Source: Verrucomicrobiales bacterium (lineage in GTDB: Bacteria; Verrucomicrobiota; Verrucomicrobiia; Limisphaerales; UBA11320). Taken from it: a DNA stretch of 64,000 nt. Below, piece by piece: positions 1 to 8,570 of this stretch. The notes under the pieces were generated by a model. That model was not told the origin of the DNA and searched no databases. It saw only the letters and a list, made by a program, of their open reading frames with translations. Positions within the stretch are counted from its first letter, which is position 1; each line of letters starts with the position of its first letter. The position numbers and the translations under genes were made by a program. The DNA is taken from the NCBI GenBank assembly GCA_016793885.1, contig JAEUHE010000141.1, forward strand, positions 60,873 to 124,872, in the 5' to 3' direction.

Positions 1-2684
1 GCGATCTCGATGCGTTTGCCCTCCACATCACCGTCGTTGATGCGAGGCACGATGTATCCGCTCAGCGCCTCCGTAATGGGCGCTGCGATTCCGTCGCCGT
101 ATTTGCCGCCTTTCGGGACCTCGTTGTCCACCCAGGTAGACGTGTCGGTGTTGGGATCGAGGAAGGTTCGGAGCGCATCCACTGTCCCATCGGCCTTCAC
201 CTTGATATCGGGCTCTTCCAGGAAGTACATGACCGGTAGCCAGCTCGTTCCGCCATCGACGGAGTATTCCACAGCCCCGAGACTGTCCTGATTTTGGAGG
301 TAGATGCTGCTGAACGTGATCACGACGTCCTTGAACGTGGAGAGGTCGTAAGCCTTGGTCGTGATGAACTGCGTCTGACCCTTGTTGGGACCGCCCAAGC
401 TGTCGTCGTTGCTGCGGCTATCTGATTCAGCGTAGAGCACATTGCCAGACATGAGCCATTCAGGCCACTCCCCTTCGGGAGGGTTGCCATTTCGGATCTC
501 GACCTGGTTGCCGTCTATGGTGATCGTTTGTCCGGGGGCGATGTTGAACGGGCTGGTGCCGTCGATGGACGGGATATTGGCCACATTCACCAGCACCCAG
601 TTCTCGTAACTCTCGGACTTTTGGTTGGTGATGTCTCGGCCATCCGCGTTATGGGCGGTGAAGTTCCAGGCGGTCCAACCTTCTGGCTGCGTATCCTCGG
701 CGAAGTCGTTGAAGGTCTCCAAGATCTTCGGCGTAGGGAGGATAAGCTTCTTCAAATTCCGGAATGTCCATTGCTCGTTGCGAGTGCTTCCGGCCTTCCC
801 ACTGAACGAGAGCTCGGCGGTATGAGTTTCTGAAGGAATCTGCAGCCCTTCCGGTTCGAAGGTGAATCTCACTTGTTTTCCGGTGCGCTCCTTGGAAACG
901 GCGAGGTTCTTTCCGTCGAGCTTGAGCGCGATGGAGTTATCGTCGATTTCCTCGTTGTCGCCATCCTGGAGTTCCACCGACAGCACGCTGCTGACACCGT
1001 TCAGTTGGCGCGGAGCGGGGCTCGGGGTGACCGTCCGTACGAACGGTTTCAATCCACTGGTCGTGGCCCTGTAGGCGGCCACACCGCCGTTGTCCGTGTC
1101 GTTAACCAAAACTTTCGAACCGTCGGCTTTGATGGTGAACCATTCAATGTTGGCATCGCCGCCACCCTCTTCCCAAACGGTGCGGAACGGATACACGCCC
1201 GCTTCCGGAACCAGGAAGGTGAACAGAGTATCTCCGGCTCCGCGTCCTCCGTTGTATTCGCCCAGAACGATCGCCTGGAAGGCATCTAACGGTTGTCCGC
1301 TCTTGGTCCGGAAACCGTCATCGCTGTTCACCCCCATGGTGATCAGCCCGGGTGGCAGCTCGAGGTAAGTGGTGATTTCGCCCGCGATTCCGTCCAGCGC
1401 CGAAGGGATGCCAGGCATGATGTCATCGGGAGTGAAAGCTCCGAAGTTACCACCCGCGGCCTGATTCATGTTGATGACCGTCTCAATTTCGAACCGGAGG
1501 GGGGCCCAGGTCGGATCGGCCGGCGCGGCTGGCTCGATGGCCACGCCTTGGGCGTCCGCCACTGCCAAGTTTTCGTAGGGCGCTCCCGTTGCGTTGTCGA
1601 TGAGTTTGCCAGCCAGCTGCAGCTCCGGACGCTCATTGTCATTCGACTGAAGGGCGGCGTTCTGATGGACGCGCCAGATGAAACCTCGCTTGCTGGTATC
1701 CGGAGTCACTCGCGCGGTGGCTGGCAGCGAGGCGTAGGTGATCACGGAGAAAGTGCGAACTTCCGTGGCCGTGTTTCCCTTGGTGTCGCGGACGCTCAGG
1801 TTTAGGGTGTGCGAGGACCCAGAGGGGAAGAACGTGCCTGCGGGCTGAGAAAAGACGACCTTCGTCACCAGTCCCTCCTTGGTTACGGAGGTCGGGGTGA
1901 GGGGGGAACCGTCGAGTTGGATGGTCAGGGTGTCGGGATCAAGCGGGACGCTGCTCTCCACGATCTCCAGCGAGAAACCAGTCGGGGAACCTACCACATC
2001 GCCAATGGAGGGGGGAGCGACCTGTGTTCCGACCGTTACATCCAGCTTAACTAGGTCGGTGTAAGTGTCCGGTGTGCCGGAGAGACCCGAGTTGGGGCTG
2101 TGGGTGATTCCGACCGTCGCGGTGCGTGATCCGGGCGGAATGGTCCCGTTGCGGATGTACTTTGCCCAGCTGTGAAGATGGACATTGTCATCGAAAATCT
2201 TGACGCCATCCGCGAACACGTTGAAACCGCTGGCGCTCACGCGATCGATGATCACGGTGCTGCCCACTTGGGCGGACGAGGCGTCAAAGAACTGGAGAGT
2301 CAGATAAGGGGCATCCGGATTGCTGCCCGGCTGACCGTAGGACGCGAGCCAGGTGCTGAAGGAAAACTGACCGAGGCCGGAATCGATCTCCGATGCCGAA
2401 GCTCCCAAGGTCAGATCCACGGTCTGCGTGGCAGGTCCGGTGTAGTTGCCTTCGGCCAGCCCATGTCGCCAGGAGTACAGCGAGCCGGGGTCCTCGGATT
2501 CGGGGATCGGTGGCCCGGTGAAGTAGGCTGCGGAGTAATTATAGGTCTTAAAGTAACCGGTCCAGCCAATGCTCGGATCCTCTTCGAAACTTCCGTTTAC
2601 AATGAGGTCGGTCGCATTCGCTGCGCCGACGAACGCCAGTCCACCCGTGAGGATAGACAGGCCCATTTGAGTCGATGGTCTCAT
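1..2684 (-). CDS. Large secreted multidomain protein, PA14-like (3' end beyond window)
   Basis: About 894 codons are open from an ATG at 2684 to the window edge, so the C-terminus is missing. The protein begins with a signal peptide (hydrophobic residues 8-20, likely cleavage after AANA near 24). A jelly-roll-like segment follows (residues 25-190, starting LIVNGSFEEDP and close to the DUF642/carbohydrate-binding style). Ig-like strands come next, and around residues 430-560 there is a PA14-like region (VNSDDGFR, then AGVYPFRTVWEEGGGDANIE). Later repeats contain VEYSVDGGTSW. Proteins of this build are common in verrucomicrobia as exported surface or polysaccharide-associated proteins. The substrate is unknown. 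The domain assignments come from reading the sequence without a profile search. Confidence 0.75.
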   Translation of the reverse strand, partial: MRPSTQMGLSILTGGLAFVGAANATDLIVNGSFEEDPSIGWTGYFKTYNYSAAYFTGPPIPESEDPGSLYSWRHGLAEGNYTGPATQTVDLTLGASASEIDSGLGQFSFSTWLASYGQPGSNPDAPYLTLQFFDASSAQVGSTVIIDRVSASGFNVFADGVKIFDDNVHLHSWAKYIRNGTIPPGSRTATVGITHSPNSGLSGTPDTYTDLVKLDVTVGTQVAPPSIGDVVGSPTGFSLEIVESSVPLDPDTLTIQLDGSPLTPTSVTKEGLVTKVVFSQPAGTFFPSGSSHTLNLSVRDTKGNTATEVRTFSVITYASLPATARVTPDTSKRGFIWRVHQNAALQSNDNERPELQLAGKLIDNATGAPYENLAVADAQGVAIEPAAPADPTWAPLRFEIETVINMNQAAGGNFGAFTPDDIMPGIPSALDGIAGEITTYLELPPGLITMGVNSDDGFRTKSGQPLDAFQAIVLGEYNGGRGAGDTLFTFLVPEAGVYPFRTVWEEGGGDANIEWFTIKADGSKVLVNDTDNGGVAAYRATTSGLKPFVRTVTPSPAPRQLNGVSSVLSVELQDGDNEEIDDNSIALKLDGKNLAVSKERTGKQVRFTFEPEGLQIPSETHTAELSFSGKAGSTRNEQWTFRNLKKLILPTPKILETFNDFAEDTQPEGWTAWNFTAHNADGRDITNQKSESYENWVLVNVANIPSIDGTSPFNIAPGQTITIDGNQVEIRNGNPPEGEWPEWLMSGNVLYAESDSRSNDDSLGGPNKGQTQFITTKAYDLSTFKDVVITFSSIYLQNQDSLGAVEYSVDGGTSWLPVMYFLEEPDIKVKADGTVDALRTFLDPNTDTSTWVDNEVPKGGKYGDGIAAPITEALSGYIVPRINDGDVEGKRIEI

Positions 2685-2749
2685 ACGTCTTTTGGTCTAG
2701 GTTTTCACTCCCTCGGTGCAGTGACACACTCAGGAAACCCAGGGTTGGC

Positions 2750-2779
2750 TGTACAATGAATGCAATCGCATTGCGTACA
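2750..2779. promoter_or_regulatory. Imperfect dyad upstream of the large secreted protein gene
   Basis: An interrupted inverted repeat runs from TGTAC to GTACA, with an inner ATGC-AATC-GCAT dyad. It sits about 66 bp upstream of the minus-strand start at 2684, in the 243-bp gap behind the sulfotransferase gene. Position and symmetry fit an operator or a processed RNA hairpin. No factor can be named. Confidence 0.3.
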
Positions 2780-2927
2780 GGCCTATGCGTTTCATGGCTA
2801 AGGGCTACACGGGAGCTGATAGTGATGACATTCCGCCAAAAACAGCTGATCTGCAAGTTAAGACTCTTGGGTTGGGGGAAATTGCGGTATGAGGCGTGCT
2901 GCGGCAACTGTTTGGAGCCGTAGGACT

Positions 2928-4544
2928 TTAGGTATATCCAAAAGCCTTAACAAACGGCTGAAGCTGATCGAGCAAGGGGGCAAAATGTCTTTCGTAATGC
3001 CTCCATCGCTCGATGGAACTGGTGTACAAAGGCTTGCTCACCGCCTCGTAGGTGGGCGAGCTAACGGCCTTATCCTTCAAGCGATCTCGATAGGCCATAA
3101 CTTGCGGATCCCAGGTCAATCCCAGGAAGTCGACGCTGCGCCGTGCCTCCTGCTCCAGGTTTTTGACGGCATCCTCGTAACGCACTTCCAACCACTTCCC
3201 GGGAAGCTTTTCCCGCAACTTCAGCCAGACCCCCATATCGATGGAATAGCGGTTGACGGTTCGCTCGAGCGACAGGTAGCAAACGCTATTCGTGTTCAGC
3301 GGCAGGTATTGCATGAAGCAGCTCAGGACCACGTCGCGCGGGTCGCGCAAGGCGATGAGGAGTTGCATCTCCGGGAACAACCGAAGCAAGGAGGGTATGA
3401 GCAGGGTGAAAGATGGATTCTTATCCAGGTGAATCCGGTTGCCGATGGGCTGGTTGAGGGCAGCCGACATGGATCGCAGATAGCGTTCCCGGAGCGTTAG
3501 AAGCCGTTGTTCAGGGAGAGCATTCAGAGTGGCAAGGGAGGGCTCTCGCTGGACAGGGCTCATCCACATCGCGGGAAAGATGTCGCGAGCGAACAGTTCG
3601 CGTTCGTCCGAGCTCACCAGATCTGGATGGCTGTCCAGAACTTGTTCCAACAGGGTGGTTCCCGATCTGGGAAAACTCGTCAGCAGCGCCACCCGTTGAG
3701 GTTCGAGCGAGCGAGTTGTCTCCGCCCACCGAATTAAATCTTCGCGCGTCACCGACTCCGCCAGAGTGCTTAGGATGCGAACCACCGCCTCTGATTCCCT
3801 GCGAATGCCCCCCTCATGTGGCAGCAGCAATGCCTTGCATTGCAGCATGGATTCCATGGCCATCTCATAGTCGCCGGCGCGATCTTGCAGCTGGGCGATG
3901 TCCGCCCAAGCTTGAGCCCTTATTTGAGGGTGGGCTTGGGCATTGTGAGCCAGCTCTCGGAGAATGGATTCCGATCCCGCCTCGTCCTTGCGTCGACGCA
4001 GCAAGCGGGCCTTGATCAGACGCGCCTCCAGGTAATCCGGCGCGAACTTCAGGCAGTCCTCGGTGCAGGCGATTGCCTCTTCGAGCCGGTGACGACGCTC
4101 ATAGAGCACCGAAAGTTCCAGCCACGCATCCGGGATATCCTGGCGCAGGGTGAGCGCTCGCTGGAAGCACTCGATGGCCTTTTCCGGCCGGAAGATCATG
4201 CGGTAGCTCTGAGCAGCTAGGTGGAGGATCTCAGCTTTGCGAGCCGCGGCCTGAACTAATCGATCCAGAAGCTCCTCAGCCCGAGCGATTTCAAACCGAG
4301 CCCCGAAGGCTCGGCTGGCATCGACCAGAGCGACGAGGTTTTGTGGACAGCGTCGAACCGCTCGATCGAACTCCTCGAGCGCCTCATCGAAACGATTCAG
4401 CTGCCAGAGTGCGCGGGCTTTCTGAAGCTCCGGCAGATCGGAGCCCAACCCGGGGATTACCGGGGCTTGCCCGCGTGCCGAAGGCTTCTTGCCGGAAGAA
4501 CGATGTTGTTGGCTGGCCATGTCGATTGGGCGCGATTGAATCAA
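2928..4544 (-). CDS. TPR-repeat sulfotransferase
   Basis: 538 residues. Residues 30-260 are helical tetratricopeptide-like repeats (for example ALWQLNRFDEALEEFDRAV and EKAIECFQRALTLRQDIPDA). The C-terminal half is a sulfotransferase domain. Its 5'-phosphosulfate loop reads LLTSFPRSGTTLLEQVLDSH at about residues 285-305, and a 3'-phosphate-binding motif ALRDPRDVVLS follows. The family transfers sulfate from PAPS to an acceptor, here unknown; the TPRs probably bind a protein or position the acceptor. The start at 4544 gives MIQSRPIDM; an internal ATG at 4520 is also possible. The gene is divergent from the PEP-CTERM gene across an 82-bp gap. Confidence 0.88.
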   Translation of the reverse strand: MIQSRPIDMASQQHRSSGKKPSARGQAPVIPGLGSDLPELQKARALWQLNRFDEALEEFDRAVRRCPQNLVALVDASRAFGARFEIARAEELLDRLVQAAARKAEILHLAAQSYRMIFRPEKAIECFQRALTLRQDIPDAWLELSVLYERRHRLEEAIACTEDCLKFAPDYLEARLIKARLLRRRKDEAGSESILRELAHNAQAHPQIRAQAWADIAQLQDRAGDYEMAMESMLQCKALLLPHEGGIRRESEAVVRILSTLAESVTREDLIRWAETTRSLEPQRVALLTSFPRSGTTLLEQVLDSHPDLVSSDERELFARDIFPAMWMSPVQREPSLATLNALPEQRLLTLRERYLRSMSAALNQPIGNRIHLDKNPSFTLLIPSLLRLFPEMQLLIALRDPRDVVLSCFMQYLPLNTNSVCYLSLERTVNRYSIDMGVWLKLREKLPGKWLEVRYEDAVKNLEQEARRSVDFLGLTWDPQVMAYRDRLKDKAVSSPTYEAVSKPLYTSSIERWRHYERHFAPLLDQLQPFVKAFGYT

Positions 4545-4626
4545 ATTCAGAATTGCATTGGAAGGGCTCTTCTGGCTATTCTGGCCGCTGACCCAATAGT
4601 CCCAGAATAATCAACCCAGTTGTACT

Positions 4627-5418
4627 ATGATCGTAACCCAATCCAAAAGAAACTTGTCCTGGATGGGATCGATGCTGGCGGTTTCCCTCGTCAGCACGGT
4701 TTCCTCCCTTTCGGCCGGAACTATCCTAAATGTCGTTGAGACCGGTGGTGATAACGAAGCGACTGATACCATCGCTGCCAAGTGGACTGGTCAGACCTGG
4801 AAGGTCAGCATCGCCAATGAGCCCGTCCCCGGCGCGACGGTTGACAGCTCCTATACTGCAGGCACCTTTGGCAGCCTTGCTCCCGCCTTTGTAGATCGGA
4901 ACCACCGATTCATCGATGATCCGGGTACCGCGGGCGGCGCGGCACTCGCGATTCCCGCCTACTTGGTTGGTCAGGAATATATCCTCTCCGGCAACGACAA
5001 TCGTGACAACGCCAGCTATCGCTTGGACGTTACGGTGGGGACTGCCTCGACGGTTTACATGCTCATCGACAATCGTCTCAGTGATGCGAACAATGCCAAT
5101 CCCCCAACCTTCGATGCCACTCACATGCAGTGGATTCTCGATCAGGGTTGGATGCCTTCGTTGAACGGCCTCAACCGTTTTGGCAACGCGAGCGTGGCGG
5201 ACGAAGTGGCGATCGACGAGGGCGCCGACGGCACGATCAACCAATGGTATTCGGTCTACAAGAAGGAGGTTGATGCGGGTAGCTTCACTTTGTTCCAGGC
5301 CGATAACGCAGGACAGAACATGTATGGTGTCGTGGTGGTTCCGGTGCCTGAACCTGGAACCCTTTCACTGGTCGGGCTCGGCCTGGCTGGCCTGCTATTC
5401 CGACGCCGAACGCGCTAG
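4627..5418 (+). CDS. PEP-CTERM sorting domain protein
   Basis: 263 residues. A long N-terminal signal segment (basic KRN, then SMLAVSLVSTVSSLSAG) is followed by a beta-rich body containing VDRNHRFIDDPG. The end is a classic PEP-CTERM tail: VPEPGTLSL, a hydrophobic helix, then RRRTR. The tail is the known signal for exosortase-mediated sorting, usually tied to exopolysaccharide export. No exosortase gene lies in this window. The body resembles other PEP-CTERM proteins of unknown role. Confidence 0.9.
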   Translation: MIVTQSKRNLSWMGSMLAVSLVSTVSSLSAGTILNVVETGGDNEATDTIAAKWTGQTWKVSIANEPVPGATVDSSYTAGTFGSLAPAFVDRNHRFIDDPGTAGGAALAIPAYLVGQEYILSGNDNRDNASYRLDVTVGTASTVYMLIDNRLSDANNANPPTFDATHMQWILDQGWMPSLNGLNRFGNASVADEVAIDEGADGTINQWYSVYKKEVDAGSFTLFQADNAGQNMYGVVVVPVPEPGTLSLVGLGLAGLLFRRRTR

Positions 5419-5437
5419 TTCAGTCTAACTCGGCTGA

Positions 5438-5457
5438 GACCGCTGCAGTCAGCGGTC
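5438..5457 (+). terminator. Hairpin after PEP-CTERM gene
   Basis: Perfect 8-bp stem GACCGCTG / CAGCGGTC with a 4-base loop, 20 bp beyond the PEP-CTERM stop. There is no U-tract, so it is a probable but not canonical terminator. Confidence 0.45.
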
Positions 5458-5506
5458 CTACGATCCAGCTCGCTCCCCCTAAGCGAGGTTAGTTTCGACG
5501 GCTATT

Positions 5507-5540
5507 ACGGCGGATAGTGCTCCTTGGCGCTATCCGCCGT
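5507..5540. terminator. Strong 14-bp stem-loop
   Basis: The arms ACGGCGGATAGTGC and GCGCTATCCGCCGT (one wobble pair) surround a 6-base loop. It lies between the PEP-CTERM gene and the small exported protein gene. No T-run follows, so termination would have to rely on the stem alone. Confidence 0.45.
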
Positions 5541-5697
5541 CACTTTGAAGGCCTGATCCCCATCTCCACGCAACTTGCTGAGACCGCGGCCTAACACCTT
5601 CTCCCGCTTTCTCCTCCCTCCCTGCGGGCTAACTCAATAGCTTCAGCCTTCGATGCTTGCTGCCTGAGCGCTGGCGGTTCTCTCACTCCTAGGAGAT

Positions 5698-5731
5698 GGG
5701 CGATGCGGCCCAGGCCTGGGCCGCATCGCCC
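5698..5731. repeat. Perfect 34-bp palindrome
   Basis: The 17-base arm GGGCGATGCGGCCCAGG is followed directly by its exact reverse complement, centred on AGGCCT. It can fold as a 14-bp stem with a 6-base loop. It stands 180 bp upstream of the small exported protein gene in a 490-bp gap. It could be a terminator, an operator or a recombination site. Confidence 0.8.
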
Positions 5732-5910
5732 AAACGGAGTTGGCCTCAGCCTTCCAACAGATTCCGAGTCGAAGCAGCCAGTGGACCCAGGCTATTGGTT
5801 TTGCTGAACAAATAGGCCGTTTTCTCCTCTGTTGGCGGATGCAGTCTAAGCTGGTACCTGCCCTGCTTAGGATCCGACGTGTTCCGAAATTCCAATCACC
5901 AACAACGTCA

Positions 5911-6336
5911 ATGAGACTTACTACCCCTATGATTACTACAGCATCTCCGATTCGAAGCCTCTCTCAAGCGACCCTGGCCTGTTTCATGTTCTGCCTTTTG
6001 TCATTCCTCCCGTTCTCCCTGCGCGCAGAATGGGTCGTGGATGGTGACACGGTGTATTTTACCGACCATGTCGCCTATACTTCCGACGGTCTGGACTACG
6101 CGGGTACAGTTTCTCTGCGAATGGACAATGTCACCGTGAGCGGCCAATTCAAGATCGTCACCACGATCTTGGATGTGACGCCTGAACCCGGATGGACTGC
6201 CGTGATCAAGAAGGCTGGCGGAGTGAATGGCGTCGTGGAGATTGTCTTTCAGAGTGCGACCTGCCAATCGAAGTTCAGTTTTCTCTACAAGCCCGGACTG
6301 ACCCGTATTGACTACGGTCTGATGCGCTGCCGCTAG
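5911..6336 (+). CDS. Small exported protein of unknown function
   Basis: 141 residues from the ATG at 5911 (MRLTTPMITT), although the frame stays open further upstream to 5740. A signal peptide is clear: residues 15-35 are hydrophobic (ATLACFMFCLLSFLPFSLRA), with cleavage likely after RA. The mature part is short and beta-rich, with two cysteines near the end (SATCQS and LMRCR) that could form a disulfide. No family was recognised. The upstream extension lacks export character, so the internal start is preferred. Confidence 0.6.
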   Translation: MRLTTPMITTASPIRSLSQATLACFMFCLLSFLPFSLRAEWVVDGDTVYFTDHVAYTSDGLDYAGTVSLRMDNVTVSGQFKIVTTILDVTPEPGWTAVIKKAGGVNGVVEIVFQSATCQSKFSFLYKPGLTRIDYGLMRCR

Positions 6337-6357
6337 CCCGGTTTTCGCTACTGGTGT

Positions 6358-7515
6358 TCAAGGTGGACTCTCGTTAAATCCTTGCCACGGCAAGGAGGCG
6401 AAATAGTTGGCAACCTCCTCGGCCTGTTCTCGCGTCAATCGCCCCGCGACGAATCGCATGAGATGTGAGTACTTGCTACCCCCCCGACGCTCGTCCCGAA
6501 ACAACTCCAACTGAAGCAAGAGGTAGTCCGCATGCTGACCTGCCAGTCTCGGATAAGCTGGGTTGCGTGGACCTTCCGCAAGTCCGTGACATTCCACGCA
6601 CGCCGGAACTCGCTGGCTGGCGATGCCGAACATTGCGATGTTGCGACCTCGCTCAATTGCCAAGCTTGAGTCATTCTGGACTCGAACCACTGTTGCCTCC
6701 AGTTGGGAGAAGTGAATCGCCAGCGCGGTCAGTTGCTCGTAATCCAGGGCGGAGGCAACAGGTCCCATAATCCCACTAGGTCTTTGACCCGTGGCATATC
6801 CCCGTAAAGCGCCACGCAGGTAAGCCGGCTGCTGACCGGCGATGCGCGGAAACGCCTCGTCGTGCCTGCTCAGCCCGTCGCGACCGTGACACCGGTTGCA
6901 GCTGGCGAGGAGGCCCGAATCCAAACCCAGGGCCGGAGCGGCCAGCGAGGGTTGAGTGGGGGCGGTTCCCGCCCCGGCATCCGATCCCTGGGCGAGCTTC
7001 TCGTAGGCCCGCGAGTCAAGTTCCGGGAGCTGCTGAAGGAACGCAACCAGAGCCCAGACTTCATCGTCGCGTCCTGGGCTGGGCCAGGAGGGCATTCCGG
7101 TAAATTTAATGCCATGCTTCACTATGTAAAACAGGTGCTGGGGCTCCCAGGAAGTGGTTCTCAATGACAGATCGGGTGGCGGGGGCATCATGGCCAGGGC
7201 AATCCGAGGTCGATCCGAACCGGGCGCACCGTGACACGGGCGACAGCCGGTTTCGTAATGGGCAGCCCCCTTCCGGATGAGGGACGTCCCCGTCAACGGG
7301 GGAGGCTGAATTCCTAGCGAATGTGTGTCGACGGAACGCTCTTTGGCCCGCTGGAGAATCCATCGAGTGATCGGCCAATGCCCGGCACTCGCAGCGATCG
7401 GAACAAGTCCTGACCAACCTACTGCTCCCCCGATCGCAAGGAGCCCACCCGATAAGACGAGCAGACTTACTCCCCAGGGTCTTGGTTTGGTGAGGATAAA
7501 GCGAAAAATGTTCAT
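6358..7515 (-). CDS. Tri-heme c-type cytochrome, membrane-anchored
   Basis: 385 residues. One N-terminal membrane helix (about residues 13-45) is followed by three cytochrome c domains with CxxCH sites at about residues 91-95 (CRPCH), 206-210 (CNRCH) and 306-310 (CVECH). The last two domains match the tandem class I di-heme pattern (AGQQPAYL..., AGQHADYL...). The start at 7515 gives an ATGA overlap with the ctaG stop; an in-frame ATG lies five codons upstream. As the last gene of the oxidase operon it probably carries electrons to the terminal oxidase on the periplasmic side. Confidence 0.9.
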   Translation of the reverse strand: MNIFRFILTKPRPWGVSLLVLSGGLLAIGGAVGWSGLVPIAASAGHWPITRWILQRAKERSVDTHSLGIQPPPLTGTSLIRKGAAHYETGCRPCHGAPGSDRPRIALAMMPPPPDLSLRTTSWEPQHLFYIVKHGIKFTGMPSWPSPGRDDEVWALVAFLQQLPELDSRAYEKLAQGSDAGAGTAPTQPSLAAPALGLDSGLLASCNRCHGRDGLSRHDEAFPRIAGQQPAYLRGALRGYATGQRPSGIMGPVASALDYEQLTALAIHFSQLEATVVRVQNDSSLAIERGRNIAMFGIASQRVPACVECHGLAEGPRNPAYPRLAGQHADYLLLQLELFRDERRGGSKYSHLMRFVAGRLTREQAEEVANYFASLPWQGFNESPP

Positions 7516-8192
7516 AGGCCCCCCGGACATGATGACGTTTTAGAGTGAAGCAGCTGCCGTGTTAGCCATAAGGCCCCGACCAGATAGGCAATCCCCCCAA
7601 TCAGGAGCATGATGACTCCTCCCAGTTGCTGATCGGCCAAGGGCGCTCCGGCCTCGGGGTGAGGGGAGGCATAGAGCGGACGTGGGGTCAATGCCACCAG
7701 GGCTCCGAGCAACGTCATGTGCATGGAAGTCAAGAGCAGCCCGATAATTCCTTCCGCGCTTCGGGTGGCCCGTCGGGTTGCATCCCCTCCAAACGCGGCG
7801 AGCCAGAGCCATAGACCCGTAATGAGGAAGGAAGACTGTTCAACAATCCACAGCGCCGAGGAATGTCGCGCGAGATGATGCAGGCCGGGGGTGTGCCAGG
7901 CCCAAACCGCCAGGAACTCCACCGCCGATGCCGGAATGGGTGAAAATAAGCGAGGGAAGCGACGGACGGGATCCATCGCCGTGGCGGCCAACCCAAGGCT
8001 CAACAGGGGAGCCGCGACGGCAACTAGCAGCATGTGTAGCGTCATGTGGATAGAAAACCCGTGGTTGTGGAGCAATCCATGCGGCACGGTCCATGTCGCC
8101 GTCAGGACGATGAGGCCCGCCACCACCAGCGCGAGTTTGGATCCTTGGGGATACCCCCGGCCGGCGAGTTGAGGAGTGGTGGTGGGTTTCAT
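7512..8192 (-). CDS. ctaG: Cytochrome c oxidase assembly protein, CtaG family
   Basis: 226 residues from ATG 8192 (MKPTTTPQLAGRG). About six membrane helices match the Caa3_CtaG family, with conserved features HMTLHMLLVAVAAPLL, WAWHTPGLHHLA and a late MHMTLLGALVAL. The family helps insert copper into caa3-type oxidases. The frame is open upstream to 8498, but that part overlaps the previous gene and lacks family character. The stop overlaps the next cytochrome gene by four bases, indicating translational coupling. Confidence 0.88.
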   Translation of the reverse strand: MKPTTTPQLAGRGYPQGSKLALVVAGLIVLTATWTVPHGLLHNHGFSIHMTLHMLLVAVAAPLLSLGLAATAMDPVRRFPRLFSPIPASAVEFLAVWAWHTPGLHHLARHSSALWIVEQSSFLITGLWLWLAAFGGDATRRATRSAEGIIGLLLTSMHMTLLGALVALTPRPLYASPHPEAGAPLADQQLGGVIMLLIGGIAYLVGALWLTRQLLHSKTSSCPGGL

Positions 8193-8203
8193 GCGGCTAC
8201 GAC

Positions 8204-8560
8204 TTAGGCTCGGATAGGAATTAGAATCAGGACCAGGGCAGAATAGAAAACCGCGACGGCGCTGATAACCGTAAGCAGAAGAGTCAGAAAGCAAAGGAAC
8301 CGAACCGTCGGCTGCTCCATAGAGGCGGACCGGTGGTGATGCCAGCTGAGTCGACCAAGAACGCCGAGAATCGCCCACGCTGCGACTGTGCCAATTGCCA
8401 AGGCGATTCGGAGGCTGTCGAACGACTCCCACGGCTCTGATTTTTTGGCATGCCAGATCGCAGCCGTGAGATAGCACAACAAGAAGTGACCGCCCCAAAT
8501 TGCCGGAGGAGCCAGGAGGATCCAGAGGTTGCCGGGAATGAATCCGACCATTGCTTTCAT
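8204..8560 (-). CDS. Small integral membrane protein of the oxidase operon
   Basis: 118 residues with three to four hydrophobic helices (LWILLAPPAIWGGHFLLCYL, IALAIGTVAAWAILGVLG, FLTLLLTVISAVAVFYSALV). It lies 10 bp after the subunit I+III stop and 11 bp before ctaG, so it is certainly co-transcribed. Similar short proteins occur in caa3 clusters without an assigned role. Functions such as a subunit IV equivalent or assembly factor are guesses from position. Confidence 0.75.
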   Translation of the reverse strand: MKAMVGFIPGNLWILLAPPAIWGGHFLLCYLTAAIWHAKKSEPWESFDSLRIALAIGTVAAWAILGVLGRLSWHHHRSASMEQPTVRFLCFLTLLLTVISAVAVFYSALVLILIPIRA

Positions 8561-8570
8561 AGCTTTTGGT

